DNA of 40,013 bases from positions 1 through 40,013 of the forward strand of contig NZ_MDET01000025.1 of NCBI RefSeq assembly GCF_002075885.1. Direction: 5' to 3'. Positions 1 to 7,847 of this stretch are shown one piece after another. Source of the DNA: Manganibacter manganicus (GTDB lineage Bacteria > Pseudomonadota > Alphaproteobacteria > Rhizobiales > Rhizobiaceae). The stretch's first letter is position 1. The number at the start of each line of letters is the position of its first letter. A program made the translations under genes and the position numbers. Under the pieces are notes generated by a model that saw only the letters and a list, made by a program, of their open reading frames with translations, searched no databases and was not told the DNA's origin.

Positions 1-294
1 GATCGTGTAGCCGCCGGTGAACCCGCATTCGTCACGAAGCCGGTCGAACACACGCTTGGCCGTGTGCCGCTGCTTGCGCGGAACCTTCACGTCCTCATCC
101 AGCCATCGATCGATGGTCGCAACGAACGCGTCCAGCTTCGGCCTCCGGATCGGTGATCGGCGCCGATAGCCCGGCGGCGTCGAATACGACAGCATCTTGG
201 CCACGCTGTCGCGCGATATGTTGAAATGCTTCGCAGCCTGACGCCGGCTCATTCCTTCCGAGCAAGCCAGACGAACCTTCAGATACAATTCCAC
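1..294 (-). CDS. istA: IS21-family transposase IstA, N-terminal part (runs off the left edge)
   Basis: Reading the minus strand from a GTG at 294 gives 98 codons without a stop up to the window edge. The product starts VELYLKVRLAC, continues with a helix-turn-helix (residues about 14-32, SRRQAAKHFNISRDSVAKML), then PPGYRR and RKQRHTAKRVFDRL. This is the usual N-terminus of the IstA DDE transposase of IS21-family elements; the catalytic core and istB must lie beyond the left edge. IstA binds the element ends and moves the IS together with the IstB ATPase. The GTG start is typical for this family, although an earlier in-frame start cannot be excluded. The element appears to have inserted into lsrK. 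Confidence 0.85.
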   Translation of the reverse strand, partial: MELYLKVRLACSEGMSRRQAAKHFNISRDSVAKMLSYSTPPGYRRRSPIRRPKLDAFVATIDRWLDEDVKVPRKQRHTAKRVFDRLRDECGFTGGYTI

Positions 295-408
295 GGTGTA
301 GATCCCCTAACCCTCCTGCGCTCGTTGCAGAAGGAAAATAGGTGGCCGGGTTTTACGCCGCCCGCAGCGGGATTATCCCGCCGCTACCGTGGACGAATTT
401 TGCACCGC
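295..408. mobile_element. Terminal non-coding end of the IS21-family element
   Basis: Between the istA start and the first recognisable lsrK codon is about 110 bp with no homology to the kinase. It contains the GTGGCCGGGTTTTACGCCG and CGTGGACGAATTTTGCA segments, like the repeated transposase-binding sites near IS21 ends. The element probably stops near position 404, where TGCA would match the usual TG...CA termini, but the exact end cannot be fixed without the other terminus and the target duplication. Confidence 0.55.
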
Positions 409-1730
409 CGCTCTCAATGCGCGAGGCGATCGTCGCCTATGACCGCGGCGGCCGGGAAATCTGGGCCTGCGCCAATGTCGATAGCCGCGCCGTCAATGAG
501 GTGCGTGACCTGAAGCGCGATTATCCTGGTCTGGAGCGCGACCTCTATGCCGAGACCGGCCAAACCTTCGCGCTCGGCGCCCTGCCGCGCCTGCTCTGGC
601 TAAAGCGAAACCTGCCGGATGTTTATGCCCGCATCGACAGGATCAGCATGCTTTCCGACTGGGTTCTGGCACGCCTTTCCGGTGTCATTGCCAGCGATCC
701 CTCCAATGCCGGCACGACCGGCCTCTACAGCCTTTCGAAACGCAACTGGCTGCCGGAGGCGATGGCCAAGGCCGGCATGCGCGATGATATCTTCCCCGAA
801 AGTGTCGAGCCCGGCACTGTCATCGGCCATGTTACCAAGGAGGCCGCGGATGAGACTGGTCTTGCCGCGGGCACGCCCGTGGTCATGGGCGGCGGCGATT
901 GCCAGAGCGGTGCTGCGGCGATTGGCGTCGTCAACGAGGGTGACTGCGCCGTGCTTGGGGGCACCTTCTGGCAGCAGGTGGTGAATGTCGGCCCGTCCAT
1001 CTCCGACCCGTCGATGGATCTGCGCATCAATCCTCACGTCGTCACCGGTCTTAACCAGGTCGAGGCGATCAGCTTCTTCGTCGGCATCGTCATGCGCTGG
1101 TTCCGCGACAGTTTTGGCTCGGAGGAGATGGCGGCCGCGGGGCCCGGTGGCGATGCCTACCAACTGCTGGAGCAGAAAGCGGCCGGCGTGCCCGTGGGCG
1201 CCTATGGCATCATCCCGGTTTTCTCCGACGTCATGCACTATGGCAACTGGTATCACGCCGCGCCGTCGCTGCTGAACCTTTCCATCGATCCGGAAAAATC
1301 CGGCAAGGCCGCGATCTTCCGCGCGCTGCAGGAGAATGCGGCCATCGTCGCAGCCCGCAATCTCTCGGCCGTCTTCAAGCTTTCCGGCAAGATGCCGGAC
1401 AAGATCGTCTTCGCCGCCGGTGCGTCGAAATCCATCCAATGGTCGCAGATTCTTTCGAGCGCCACCGGCCTTCCGGTCGTCACGCCCATCGTCAAGGAGG
1501 CGACGGCGCTCGGCTGCGCGGCGTCGGCGGCGATCGGGATTGGGCTGCGCCGCGATTTCGTCGAGGCGGCGGACGGCTGGGTGCGCTGGGACAAGCGTTT
1601 TGAACCAAATTTCAAGCACAAGGCCATCTATGACGAGGCCGGCGAACGGTGGGCGCGGGCCTATGCGCTACAGCGCCAGCTCGTTGACGAGGGTATCACA
1701 AGGGCCATGTGGAAGGCGCCGGGCCTATGA
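409..1730 (+). pseudogene. lsrK: Autoinducer-2 kinase LsrK, 5' end removed by an IS21 insertion
   Basis: From about 414 the frame reads SMREAIVAYDRGGREIWACANVD, then GQTFALGALPRLLW, SDWVLARLSGVIASDPSN and GGGDCQSGAAAIG. These are signature stretches of LsrK, the FGGY-family kinase that phosphorylates the quorum signal AI-2 (DPD) after uptake. About 437 codons remain against roughly 520-530 in the family. The missing part is the N-terminal DAGTGSGR-type phosphate-binding motif, which is essential for ATP use. An ATG at 342 inside the IS could restart translation, but the product would lack that motif. The gene is followed after 37 bp by lsrG, as in lsr operons. Identity is confident; loss of function is inferred from the truncation. 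Confidence 0.85.
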
Positions 1731-1767
1731 TCTTTCATCATTAAAACAACGCAACAGGGGTTATGAT

Positions 1768-2073
1768 ATGCTCATCCAGATGGTCAGCATCAATGTTAAA
1801 CCGGGGCATGCCGAAGAATTTCTAGAGGCCTTCCGTATCAACTACGAGGGCACGCGATTGGAGCCGGGTAACCTGCGCTTCGACGTGTTGCGCGATCCGG
1901 ACGATGAACTCCGCTTTGTCATCTACGAAGTATTCAAGTCGCCCGAAGCCCTGGACGAGCATCGCAAGACGCCCCACTACCGGGAATGTGTTCGCCGGAT
2001 CGACCCCATTCTTGCCGGCCCACGGACGAAGTCGTTCTATAAGGTCGAGATGGCAGACTTTCTGAGCGCCTAA
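1768..2073 (+). CDS. lsrG: LsrG-like (4S)-4-hydroxy-5-phosphonooxypentane-2,3-dione isomerase
   Basis: The 101-residue protein begins MLIQMVSINVKPGHAEEF and carries EPGNLRFDVLRDP, FVIYEVFKSPEALDEHRKTPHY and GPRTKSFYKVEM. This matches the LsrG family of small ABM-fold (antibiotic biosynthesis monooxygenase-like) enzymes, about 96-100 residues, which act on phospho-AI-2. The start at 1768 is supported by the AGGGG ribosome site about 8 bases upstream; longer reading frames through this region are antisense or out-of-frame extensions. It follows lsrK directly and looks intact, but its substrate would no longer be made locally if the truncated LsrK is inactive. Some rhizobia are known to take up AI-2 made by other species, which fits the context. 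Confidence 0.88.
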   Translation: MLIQMVSINVKPGHAEEFLEAFRINYEGTRLEPGNLRFDVLRDPDDELRFVIYEVFKSPEALDEHRKTPHYRECVRRIDPILAGPRTKSFYKVEMADFLSA

Positions 2074-2101
2074 GGGCATCCGCGCATCCGGGTGTACAAG
2101 G

Positions 2102-2601
2102 CACCGCTAGTGGATGGCCTTCGGGCAGAATGCCTCGGCCGTTCACGGTCATGACGACCGGGGCATCCAGCGCCTCGGCTAGTCCAAGCACCTGCGTCGC
2201 TGCATCGGCTGCACCGCCACCAGCAATGATCAGCGGCTTGCTGGCGCCCATTGCTAAATCCGCTATCTGGCTGATCGCCGAGGCGATGGGGCCGGGCCGG
2301 GTCGGGATAGCCGCACGCTTGGCCGGGGGCAAGCAGTCCGCATCCTGAGCCATCAGATCGAGCGGGATCTCGATATGGACCGGGCGGGGGCGGGCCGAAG
2401 CAAACACCGCAAAGGCGCGGGCCAGGGCAGGCTGCAGTTCTTCCATTTTCCGGATCGTGTGGCTGAAGGCGGTGAGTTGCTTCATGAGTTGCCGCTGATC
2501 GGGCAGTTCATGCAGATAGCCTTCCCCAGAATCCATATTGCCCAGCGCATTGACGCCAGAAATCACTAGCATGAGAACAGAATCGGCATAAGCCTGTCCT
2601 G
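2102..2601 (-). pseudogene. Internal fragment of a ThDP-dependent decarboxylase (AruI / acetolactate synthase family)
   Basis: On the minus strand the frame reads GQAYADSVLMLVISGVN, LHELPDQRQLMKQLTAFSHT, ARPRPVHIEIPLD and KPLIIAGGGAADA, ending near EGHPLAV. These are recognisable parts of the N-terminal and central domains of acetolactate-synthase-like enzymes, closest in feel to 5-guanidino-2-oxopentanoate decarboxylase (AruI). Only about 165 residues of an expected 530-550 remain. The N-terminal catalytic Glu region and the whole C-terminal ThDP-binding domain are absent. The right end joins a cupin fragment at a CTGTCCTGTCCT junction near 2597-2602. The fragment cannot be functional. Confidence 0.75.
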
Positions 2602-2946
2602 TCCTACTGGGACCTGATGGCGCTTGCGGGGCATGCGCCCGCCAAGGTGATTGGGGCCGCCGCGCTTTTGAAGGACCGGCCGGGCTTTGATGTCGAGTTT
2701 CTGACCCGCGGTTCGGTTCCTGAGACACCATACAAGACCGGCCGCCACGAAGTTCTGATGGTGATGCGCGGACACTGGCGGCTTGCGTGGGCCGACGGAG
2801 AGAAGACCCTTGCGCCCGGCGACACCTGCGCTGTCCCTCCGGACCTCGTTCACAGCCTGGCGCCCGCAATGACCGGTGAGGCCAGCCTCTACAGGGTCAC
2901 CAACACAGATGATCCGGCTGGCGCCACCTGGAAGGACGCGGCGTGA
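2602..2946 (+). pseudogene. C-terminal fragment of a cupin-domain protein
   Basis: The frame reads SYWDLMALAGHAPAKVIGAAALL, then RGSVPETPYKTGRHEVLMVMRGHWRLAWADGEKTLAPGDTCAVPP and ends TWKDAA. The RHEVLMVMRGHWRL and APGDTCAVPPDLVH stretches are the two cupin motifs, so one beta-barrel domain is present. Coding homology starts abruptly at the junction with the decarboxylase fragment near 2600, and no ribosome site precedes the internal ATG at 2617. It is best read as the 3' remnant of a larger, probably two-cupin protein. Its reaction cannot be told from what is left. Confidence 0.6.
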
Positions 2947-2957
2947 TAGATGCAGGG

Positions 2958-3090
2958 TCACGGTCGCGGATAAGCCGGCATTCTATAGCCGGAAGGATCA
3001 TCCGCTTCGCCGATCTGGCTTGCGCGGTCGATGAGAGTATCGGCCGTGCCAGCCGTACCGCAGCCAGCAATGAGGCGCGCGCCGCCGCCG
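2958..3090 (-). pseudogene. Possible small fragment of a dihydrodipicolinate-synthase/NAL-family gene
   Basis: The minus strand reads GGARLIAGCGTAGTADTLIDRA followed by GADDP-like and MPAYP-like text. This resembles the stretch between the second and third strands of DapA/NanA-family aldolases (AGxGTxxTADTL...MPPYY). Only about 40 residues can be aligned by eye and no start is present. The assignment is tentative; it would fit the neighbouring fragments of small-acid catabolism genes. Confidence 0.25.
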
Positions 3091-3793
3091 GTGTCTCGCG
3101 ACTCCGCTCGTTCTCGTTCCAGGCATGATGTGCGACGCCCGGCTGTTTGCACCGCAGATCGCTGCCTTCTCCGGTCAACGGGCGATTCATGTCGTGCCGA
3201 TCAGCGCGCGTGACACGATCGCGGCACTCGCCGCTGACATACTGGCGAATGCACCGTCCTGCTTCGCCTTGGCCGGCCTCTCGATGGGCGGGATCGTCGC
3301 CATGGAGATTTTGCGGCAGGCACCGGCACGTGTCGAGCGGATCGCGCTTCTCGATACGAATCCCCTAGCTGAAAGCCCCGAGGTCAGAGCGGATCGCGAG
3401 CCGCAGATAGCCGCAGTAAAATCTGGGCGGCTGAGACAGGTCATGCGCGAGGAAATGAAACCACGATACCTGCTTGATGGACCGCGCAAGCAGGAGATCA
3501 TGGACATTTGCATGGAAATGGCACTCGACCTGGGGAACGATGCCTTTCTTCGCCAGTCTCGTGCCCTTCAGGCGTGATCGGATCAGACCGAAACGCTGCG
3601 CCGTGCGAAGCTTCCAGCGCTTCTTCTGTGTGGCGAAGGCGACATGCTGTGTCCCCTTGGACGGCATCGGCTCATGCATGAGCTGATCGCCGGTTCCTCT
3701 CTCGTGACGATCGCGCGATCAGGGCATTTGCCGACGCTTGAGCAACCGGAACCTACAAATATGGCGCTGAAGCGCTGGCTGGAGTCAACATGA
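3074..3793 (+). pseudogene. Alpha/beta hydrolase interrupted by an in-frame stop codon
   Basis: The open frame from 3074 gives LVLVPGMMCDARLF (oxyanion strand), ALAGLSMGGIVAMEIL (nucleophile elbow GLSMGG) and RIALLDTNP. After a TGA at 3575-3577 the same frame continues as DQTETLRRAKLPALLLCGEGD and SGHLPTLEQPE up to a stop at 3791-3793. The second part carries the acidic residue (CGEGD) and the catalytic His (SGHLP) of the fold, so a nonsense change splits an otherwise complete catalytic triad. No in-frame start is found upstream of the ATG at 3125, which would omit the first strand, so the 5' end also looks damaged. The stop overlaps the next gene start by 4 bases (ATGATGGA context), suggesting the two once formed one operon. 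Confidence 0.7.
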
Positions 3794-4487
3794 TGGATGA
3801 TACCCTTGTTTCGTTGCTTCGCAGTGTCGATACGCCCACCGTCTGCAATGCGATCGAGGTGGCACAGGGCAGACGCGGCTTCGACGCCTTCACCCGTGGC
3901 ACGATGATTTGTTCGGCACCTCAGGCCGGCGCGATCGTCGGCTACGCCCGCACGGCAAAAATTGCCGCTGTCACGCCACCCGCCGAAGAGCCCGCTGTCG
4001 TGAAAGAGAGACGAATGGCTTACTATCGCCATATGTCTATGGGGCCGCGGCCTGCGCTGGCGGTTATCGAAGACATTGATTTCCCGGATGTCGTCGGTGC
4101 GTTCTGGGGTGAAATCAATGCCACCGTGCACAGAGGTTTCGGGCTGGCTGGCGCCCTGACCAACGGAGTCGTGCGTGATCTCGGGACTATTCCAGCCGAT
4201 TTCCCGATTATCGCCGGGTCGATCGGCCCCAGCCACGCTTTTGTTCACGTTCGAGAGGTTGGCACAGAAGTCTCGGTATTCGGTATGAAAGTTCGGGACG
4301 GCGATCTCGTTCACGCCGACCGACACGGCGCTGTTGTCATCCCGCGGCAATCCTGCCGACGCTCTCCAGCGCCATCGACAAACTGACCAAGACGGAAAGG
4401 CTTATCCTGGATCCCGCTCGGGCGGAAAATTTTAGCTTTGAGATTTTTCAGAAAGCGTGGGCAGCATTCGATGCCGCACGAACCTGA
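3790..4487 (+). pseudogene. RraA-like / HMG-aldolase-family gene with a frameshift near its 3' end
   Basis: The product begins MMDDTLVSLLRSVDTPTVCNAIE and contains GALTNGVVRDLGTIPADFPI and VRDGDLVHADRHGAVVIP. These are hallmarks of the RraA-like family: the GxxxxG(x)xRD motif and the GDxxxxDxxGxVxxP motif. The family includes 4-hydroxy-4-methyl-2-oxoglutarate aldolases and oxaloacetate decarboxylases. Near 4343-4352 (CCGCGGCAATCC) one base seems to be missing. The -1 frame ends early at 4386, whereas the +1 frame continues ILPTLSSAIDKLTKTER to ENFSFEIFQKAW and stops at 4487. Only the C-terminal helix is affected, so partial function cannot be ruled out, but the surroundings are all decayed. 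Confidence 0.7.
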
Positions 4488-4740
4488 CCAATAAACGCAG
4501 TCGCAGGCCCGGTGATCGTGGCTGGAGACATGGAGTTAAATGACCTCGCCGACATTCTTACGGACGGCTGGACCATGACGCTCTGGGGTTGTGCGTTCGA
4601 GGATTTCCTGACGCAGGATTGCAGGTACGCTCTCCGCTTTTGCCGGTGCCGGCCGCAGAGACATGGGCGTGGGCTATGGCGGAATCGAACACCTGAGGCC
4701 CATGTCCTTGATCGGGGGGGGGGTGGCTCGTCTCGCAATG
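4488..4740. other. Decayed segment without an identifiable gene, with a G10 tract
   Basis: No convincing gene was found. Short plus-strand stretches (DLADILTDGWTMTLWGCAFEDF near 4530-4605, and GYGGIEHLRPMSLIGGG near 4675-4720) read like protein remnants in two different frames, but I do not recognise the families. A run of ten G residues lies at 4714-4723. Confidence 0.4.
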
Positions 4741-4796
4741 TGTTGGCAACGAGGACTAGTTCCCCACACCCGCTGTTGTCCGGCAGTTCTCAGACG

Positions 4797-4886
4797 TCCG
4801 ACGTCGAACCGCTCGGTGATCATCGTCTTGCCGTTGGCATAGGGGCCGACGAGCATCAGTCCTTGACCTTCTCCGAAGGCCGGCGC
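4797..4886 (-). pseudogene. TniB-like transposition ATPase, Walker A remnant
   Basis: The minus strand reads GQGLMLVGPYANGKTMITERF. The GPYANGKT P-loop with this flanking sequence resembles TniB, the AAA ATPase of Tn5053/Tn402-type transposons (LLLVGPTNNGKS). Homology stops after about 25 residues. It lies immediately downstream of an IstA N-terminal scrap, so the two came together by deletion or nested insertion. Confidence 0.45.
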
Positions 4887-4985
4887 TCATACACCATCCT
4901 TCGGGGCATGACCGCGCCGCGAAATCTCCGGGATCGAAAGTCCGTCCCGCAAGTGCCAGCGCCGGATTACGCTCAGTAACGCCAT
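4887..4985 (-). pseudogene. IS21-family IstA N-terminal remnant
   Basis: From an ATG at 4985 the minus strand reads MALLSVIRRWHLRDGLSIPEISRR and then runs into a stop after 32 residues. The text matches the helix-turn-helix start of the IS21-family IstA subgroup that begins MLTMELLSVIRRWHLREG. The rest of the element is missing. The upstream sequence on this strand (5020-5100) carries typical IS21 end repeats, which supports the call. Confidence 0.6.
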
Positions 4986-5024
4986 GTCTATCACTCCAAT
5001 GTCCCCTGCAACCAGCCAGCAGGG

Positions 5025-5100
5025 GTGGGTTCAAACATGGGTCACTTCTCAATGGAAAAATCCCCCGGGGTCGGTTCTCCGCGGAAATCAACACTCTACG
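5025..5100. repeat. IS21-type end repeats (transposase-binding sites)
   Basis: Two similar units occur in tandem: GGGTCACTTCTCAATGGAAA near 5038-5057 and GGTCGGTTCTCCGCGGAAAT near 5070-5089, the second followed by CAACACTC. Repeats of the form GGGTCA-TTCTC-GTGGAAATCAACA are characteristic of the termini of one IS21 subgroup. They lie just upstream of the IstA scrap, as expected for that element's left end. Confidence 0.5.
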
Positions 5101-5225
5101 CCAGGATCGTGCCGCCAACATTTTTCCTGGTACTCCTGGGAGGACGAAATGAGGCCACCCACCGACCGGACCCACAAACGACACACATCGAGCAGAGCTC
5201 TTGCGGAACCAAAATTGTTTTATTA
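5101..5225. other. Upstream region of the M20 amidohydrolase gene
   Basis: No gene is seen here. The stretch becomes AT-rich towards its right end (AAAATTGTTTTATTATATTGG), which is likely promoter DNA for the amidohydrolase, but no confident -35/-10 pair could be assigned. Confidence 0.3.
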
Positions 5226-5239
5226 TATTGGCGCCAATA
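5226..5239. promoter_or_regulatory. Perfect 14-bp palindrome TATTGGCGCCAATA, candidate GntR operator
   Basis: The palindrome lies 27 bp upstream of the amidohydrolase start at 5267. Its core ATTGGCGCCA recurs at 7759-7768, upstream of the GntR regulator gene of the same locus. A palindrome shared between a regulator and its neighbouring target suggests an operator; the assignment to this regulator is inference. Confidence 0.5.
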
Positions 5240-5266
5240 GCGGCTATCATCAAAGGCGTAGACAGT

Positions 5267-6559
5267 ATGACGAACTCGGACGCCATCTGGGGCCTTGTAG
5301 AAGCCAAGCGGGAAACCTTCTTTGCACTCAGCGATCGCGTATGGGACACGCCCGAGACCAACTATGCGGAGTTCGCCTCGGCGGATGCGCATGAAGCCGT
5401 GCTTGCGGCTGAAGGTTTCCGCGTTGCGCGCGGTATCGCGGGCATGCCGACGGCAGTGATGGGCGAGGCGGGGGAAGGCGGACCGGTTATCGCCATTCTC
5501 GGCGAGTTCGATGCCCTGCCGGGGCTGAGCCAGGAGGCGGGCGTCGCACAGGAACGACCGCTCGTGCCGGGCGGTAACGGACACGGTTGCGGCCACAACC
5601 TGCTCGGTGCCGGCGCCCTGATGGCGGCCACCGCGGTCAAGGACTATCTGGCAGCACATGGCCTTGCCGGACGCATCCGCTACTACGGCTGCCCCGCCGA
5701 GGAGGGCGGCTCCTCCAAGGGCTTCATGGTGCGCGCCGGCCTTTTCGATGATGTCGACAGCGCCATTTCGTGGCATCCGGCGCCCTTTGCCGGCGTCAAC
5801 AATCCCGTCTCGCTCGCCTGCAACGAGATCGATTTCCATTTCACCGGCCGAGCCGCCCATGCCTCCGCTACGCCGCATCTGGGGCGCAGCGCGCTCGATG
5901 CGCTGGAGTTGATGAATGTTGGCGTCAATTTCCTGCGCGAACATATGCCGTCGAGCGCACGCATCCACTATGCTATCACCGACGCCGGCGGCCACGCGCC
6001 GAACGTCGTGCAGGCCCGCGCCGCCGTGCGCTATCTCGTACGGGCCCGCAGCCTGCCGGAACTGCACGCGCTTTCCGCGCGGGTCCACGCCATCGCCGAC
6101 GGTGCCGCGCTGATGACCGGCACGACGGTGCGGAGCCGTATCGTTAGCGGCGATGCCAATCTCGTCGGCAACACGCCGCTTGAAAGCCTGATGCATGCCC
6201 AACTCGAGCGGCTCGGCCCACCAACCTTCGACGATCAGGACCGCGCAACGGCCGAAACGTTCCAGAAGACCTTTTCCGACGAGGACATTACCTCGGCCTT
6301 TGAGCGCTTCGGGGTGAAGCCGCGGAGGGGCATTGCGCTGTGCGATACGATCTTCCCGCCTGAAAGCGGTGCCGGCACACTGGTCGGGTCTACCGATGTC
6401 GGCACGGTGAGCTGGGTCGTGCCGACCGTGCAGATGCGTGGCGCCACCTATGCGATTGGTACAAGCGCAAGGAGGTCATCGACTTCTCGCTCTCCTACGG
6501 CAGCACCGGCCAGACCTTCGCCACCCTCAAGGAGAGCGACCTCGCAAATCTGCCGATGA
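5267..6559 (+). pseudogene. M20-family amidohydrolase (AbgB-like), C-terminus replaced by an out-of-frame fusion
   Basis: The protein from ATG 5267 begins MTNSDAIWGLVEAKRETFF. It has the M20 peptidase/aminoacylase motifs: GEFDALPG, GNGHGCGHNLLGAG (metal-binding Cys/His), GCPAEEGGSSKGFM (catalytic Glu pair) and ISWHPAPF, followed by the lid domain FHFTGRAAHASATP. It most resembles AbgB/indole-acetyl-aspartate-type amidohydrolases, which cleave N-acyl or aminobenzoyl amino acids. Homology ends at MRGATYAIGT near 6460, where about 50-60 family residues should follow. From there the DNA codes in another frame for an amino-acid-binding protein, so the tail to 6559 is nonsense. The start at 5267 is favoured over 5201 because of the AAAGGCG site upstream. 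The C-terminal metal-ligand region is lost, so activity is doubtful. Confidence 0.75.
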
Positions 6560-7014
6560 AGGGTGAACTCTTCTCACTCGCCAGCAACGAGGCGGGTGCC
6601 CGCAAGGCCGCCGACGAGTTGAAGCCCCTGCTCAAGGGCAAGACCATTGGCGTGCAGACGGCGTCGATCTCGGCTCGCTTCGTGGACGAGTATCTAAAGG
6701 GTGCGGTCGAGGCCCGGGAATACAAGACGACCGAGCAGGCAGATCTCGATCTCCTCGCCGGCCGCGTCGATCTCGTCATGGCCTCGATGGGCTACCTGAT
6801 GACTACCGTGGAGAAGCCGGCCAATGCCGACATGACCATTGCCGGCCCGCGCTTCCAGGGTGGCTTCCTCGGCGCTGGCAGCTCTGTCGGCCTGCGCAAG
6901 AGCGATCCGGAACTGAAGGCGATGTTCGACGATGCGATCACCGCCGCCAAGGCGGACGGTACGATCAAGCGGCTGTCGGAAAAGTGGTTCGGCTTCGACC
7001 TGACGCCCCGCTGA
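6457..7014 (+). pseudogene. C-terminal part of a periplasmic amino-acid-binding protein (ABC transporter)
   Basis: In a different frame from the amidohydrolase, the DNA reads WYKRKEVIDFSLSYGSTGQTF, then LLKGKTIGVQTASISARFVDEYL, DLLAGRVDLVMASMGYL and AAKADGTIKRLSEKWFGFDL. These are the second-lobe motifs of family 3 solute-binding proteins for lysine/arginine/ornithine or opines. The first half, including signal peptide and hinge entry, is missing. Joining occurs at GCGATTGGTACAAG (6452-6465), which belongs to both genes. An ATG at 6556 could start translation of the last 152 residues, but a functional binding protein is not possible. The remnant suggests that an amino-acid ABC transporter once lay between or beside these genes. 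Confidence 0.75.
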
Positions 7015-7037
7015 CGAGAAGCTTCGACCTGCCCCAG

Positions 7038-7071
7038 AAAGGCCGCGCAGCCATGGCCTGCGCGGCCTTTT
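7038..7071. terminator. Bidirectional rho-independent terminator between convergent genes
   Basis: A perfect 13-bp inverted repeat, AAAGGCCGCGCAG (7038-7050) and CTGCGCGGCCTTT (7058-7070), flanks a 7-base loop. It has A-rich and T-rich outer flanks, so it can act in both directions. It sits between the solute-binding remnant (ends 7014) and the GntR gene (ends 7081). Confidence 0.85.
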
Positions 7072-7080
7072 CCTGTGCCG

Positions 7081-7734
7081 TCACACCCTTGCCGGTGCCT
7101 GCCGGATATGAATTTCGATCAGGCGCTTCAGTTCGGCAAGATCGCCGGCTTCCAATGCGTCCACCATCAAGTGATGTTCGCGGGCCGATTGTTCGATGCG
7201 TGCGCGCGTGCGCCACTGCGCGACTGGCGCCGACACCGTGCGCTGGCGGATTTCCGAAACGAGCTCCACCAGTTCTGTATTGCCGGCAAGCTGCAGCAGC
7301 CTGCGGTGAAAGGCGAGATTGGCGTCGTAGTGCTGCAGAATGGTGCCGCGGAAGGACATATCGTCGAAACGGCGGGCCAGTGTGCGCAAGTCTCTGGTTG
7401 CCTCCGGGGTCGCATGGGCGATCATGAGGCCGGCGACAGAGGTCTCGAGGATCACCCTGATATCGCTGATTTCCTGCGATCGCCGCTCGTCCACCTCGTA
7501 AACCTGATATCCACGGTTGGGAATGTGCTGCACCAGCCGCCTCTGCGTCAACCGGTCCAGTACCCGCCGCACGTCGGGCCGCGTACAATTGTAACGCTGT
7601 TCGAGATCGATCTGTTTCAGCCAGGTGCCGGCGGGCAAGGTTCCCGTGAGAATATCTTGCAGTAGGAGGTCGGTAACATCGCACTCCTCGGCCAGGCCCT
7701 CCGCCGCATTGCCGCCATTTCCGCCCCGTTTCAT
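7081..7734 (-). CDS. GntR-family transcriptional regulator, FCD (FadR-like) subgroup
   Basis: The 217-residue product has an N-terminal winged helix (DLLLQDILTGTLPAGTWLKQIDLEQRYNCTRPDVRRVLDRLTQ in outline, residues about 20-65) and an all-helical FCD effector domain (residues about 90-210). That domain carries RVILETSVAGLMI, FHRRLLQLAGN and REHHLMVDALEAGDLAEL; the Asp/His pattern is the usual metal or acid-ligand site. The ATG at 7734 is preceded by GGAGG at a good distance; a GTG directly before it is the alternative. It converges with the amidohydrolase/binding-protein pair and probably regulated them, sensing an amino-acid derivative or organic acid. Its target genes here are broken, so it may now be an orphan. 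The ligand cannot be deduced. Confidence 0.85.
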   Translation of the reverse strand: MKRGGNGGNAAEGLAEECDVTDLLLQDILTGTLPAGTWLKQIDLEQRYNCTRPDVRRVLDRLTQRRLVQHIPNRGYQVYEVDERRSQEISDIRVILETSVAGLMIAHATPEATRDLRTLARRFDDMSFRGTILQHYDANLAFHRRLLQLAGNTELVELVSEIRQRTVSAPVAQWRTRARIEQSAREHHLMVDALEAGDLAELKRLIEIHIRQAPARV

Positions 7735-7758
7735 CACGCCCTCCAGCCATTGCCCAAA

Positions 7759-7768
7759 ATTGGCGCCA
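7759..7768. promoter_or_regulatory. Second copy of the ATTGGCGCCA motif, in the GntR promoter
   Basis: The 10-mer ATTGGCGCCA, in the context AAATTGGCGCCATTT, lies about 25 bp upstream of the GntR ATG. It matches the centre of the perfect palindrome at 5226-5239. This is consistent with autoregulation by the GntR protein. Confidence 0.45.
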
Positions 7769-7847
7769 TTTAAGATGGACTAGGACGATCCCACAGGAAA
7801 ATCAATGCGCTGTGCCAATCCATTCCCGACGAAGTCGCGGAAGTTCC

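Noticed and set aside
600..1619. Long minus-strand frame opposite lsrK (339 codons)
   Set aside because: Low-complexity, Arg/Gly/Asp-rich text with no domain; it mirrors the codon bias of the real plus-strand kinase gene.
4714..4723. G10 tract as a phase-variation switch
   Set aside because: It lies in decayed sequence with no intact reading frame to switch.
5096..6202. Long minus-strand frame opposite the M20 amidohydrolase (368 codons)
   Set aside because: It is an antisense shadow; the plus strand carries all M20 motifs.
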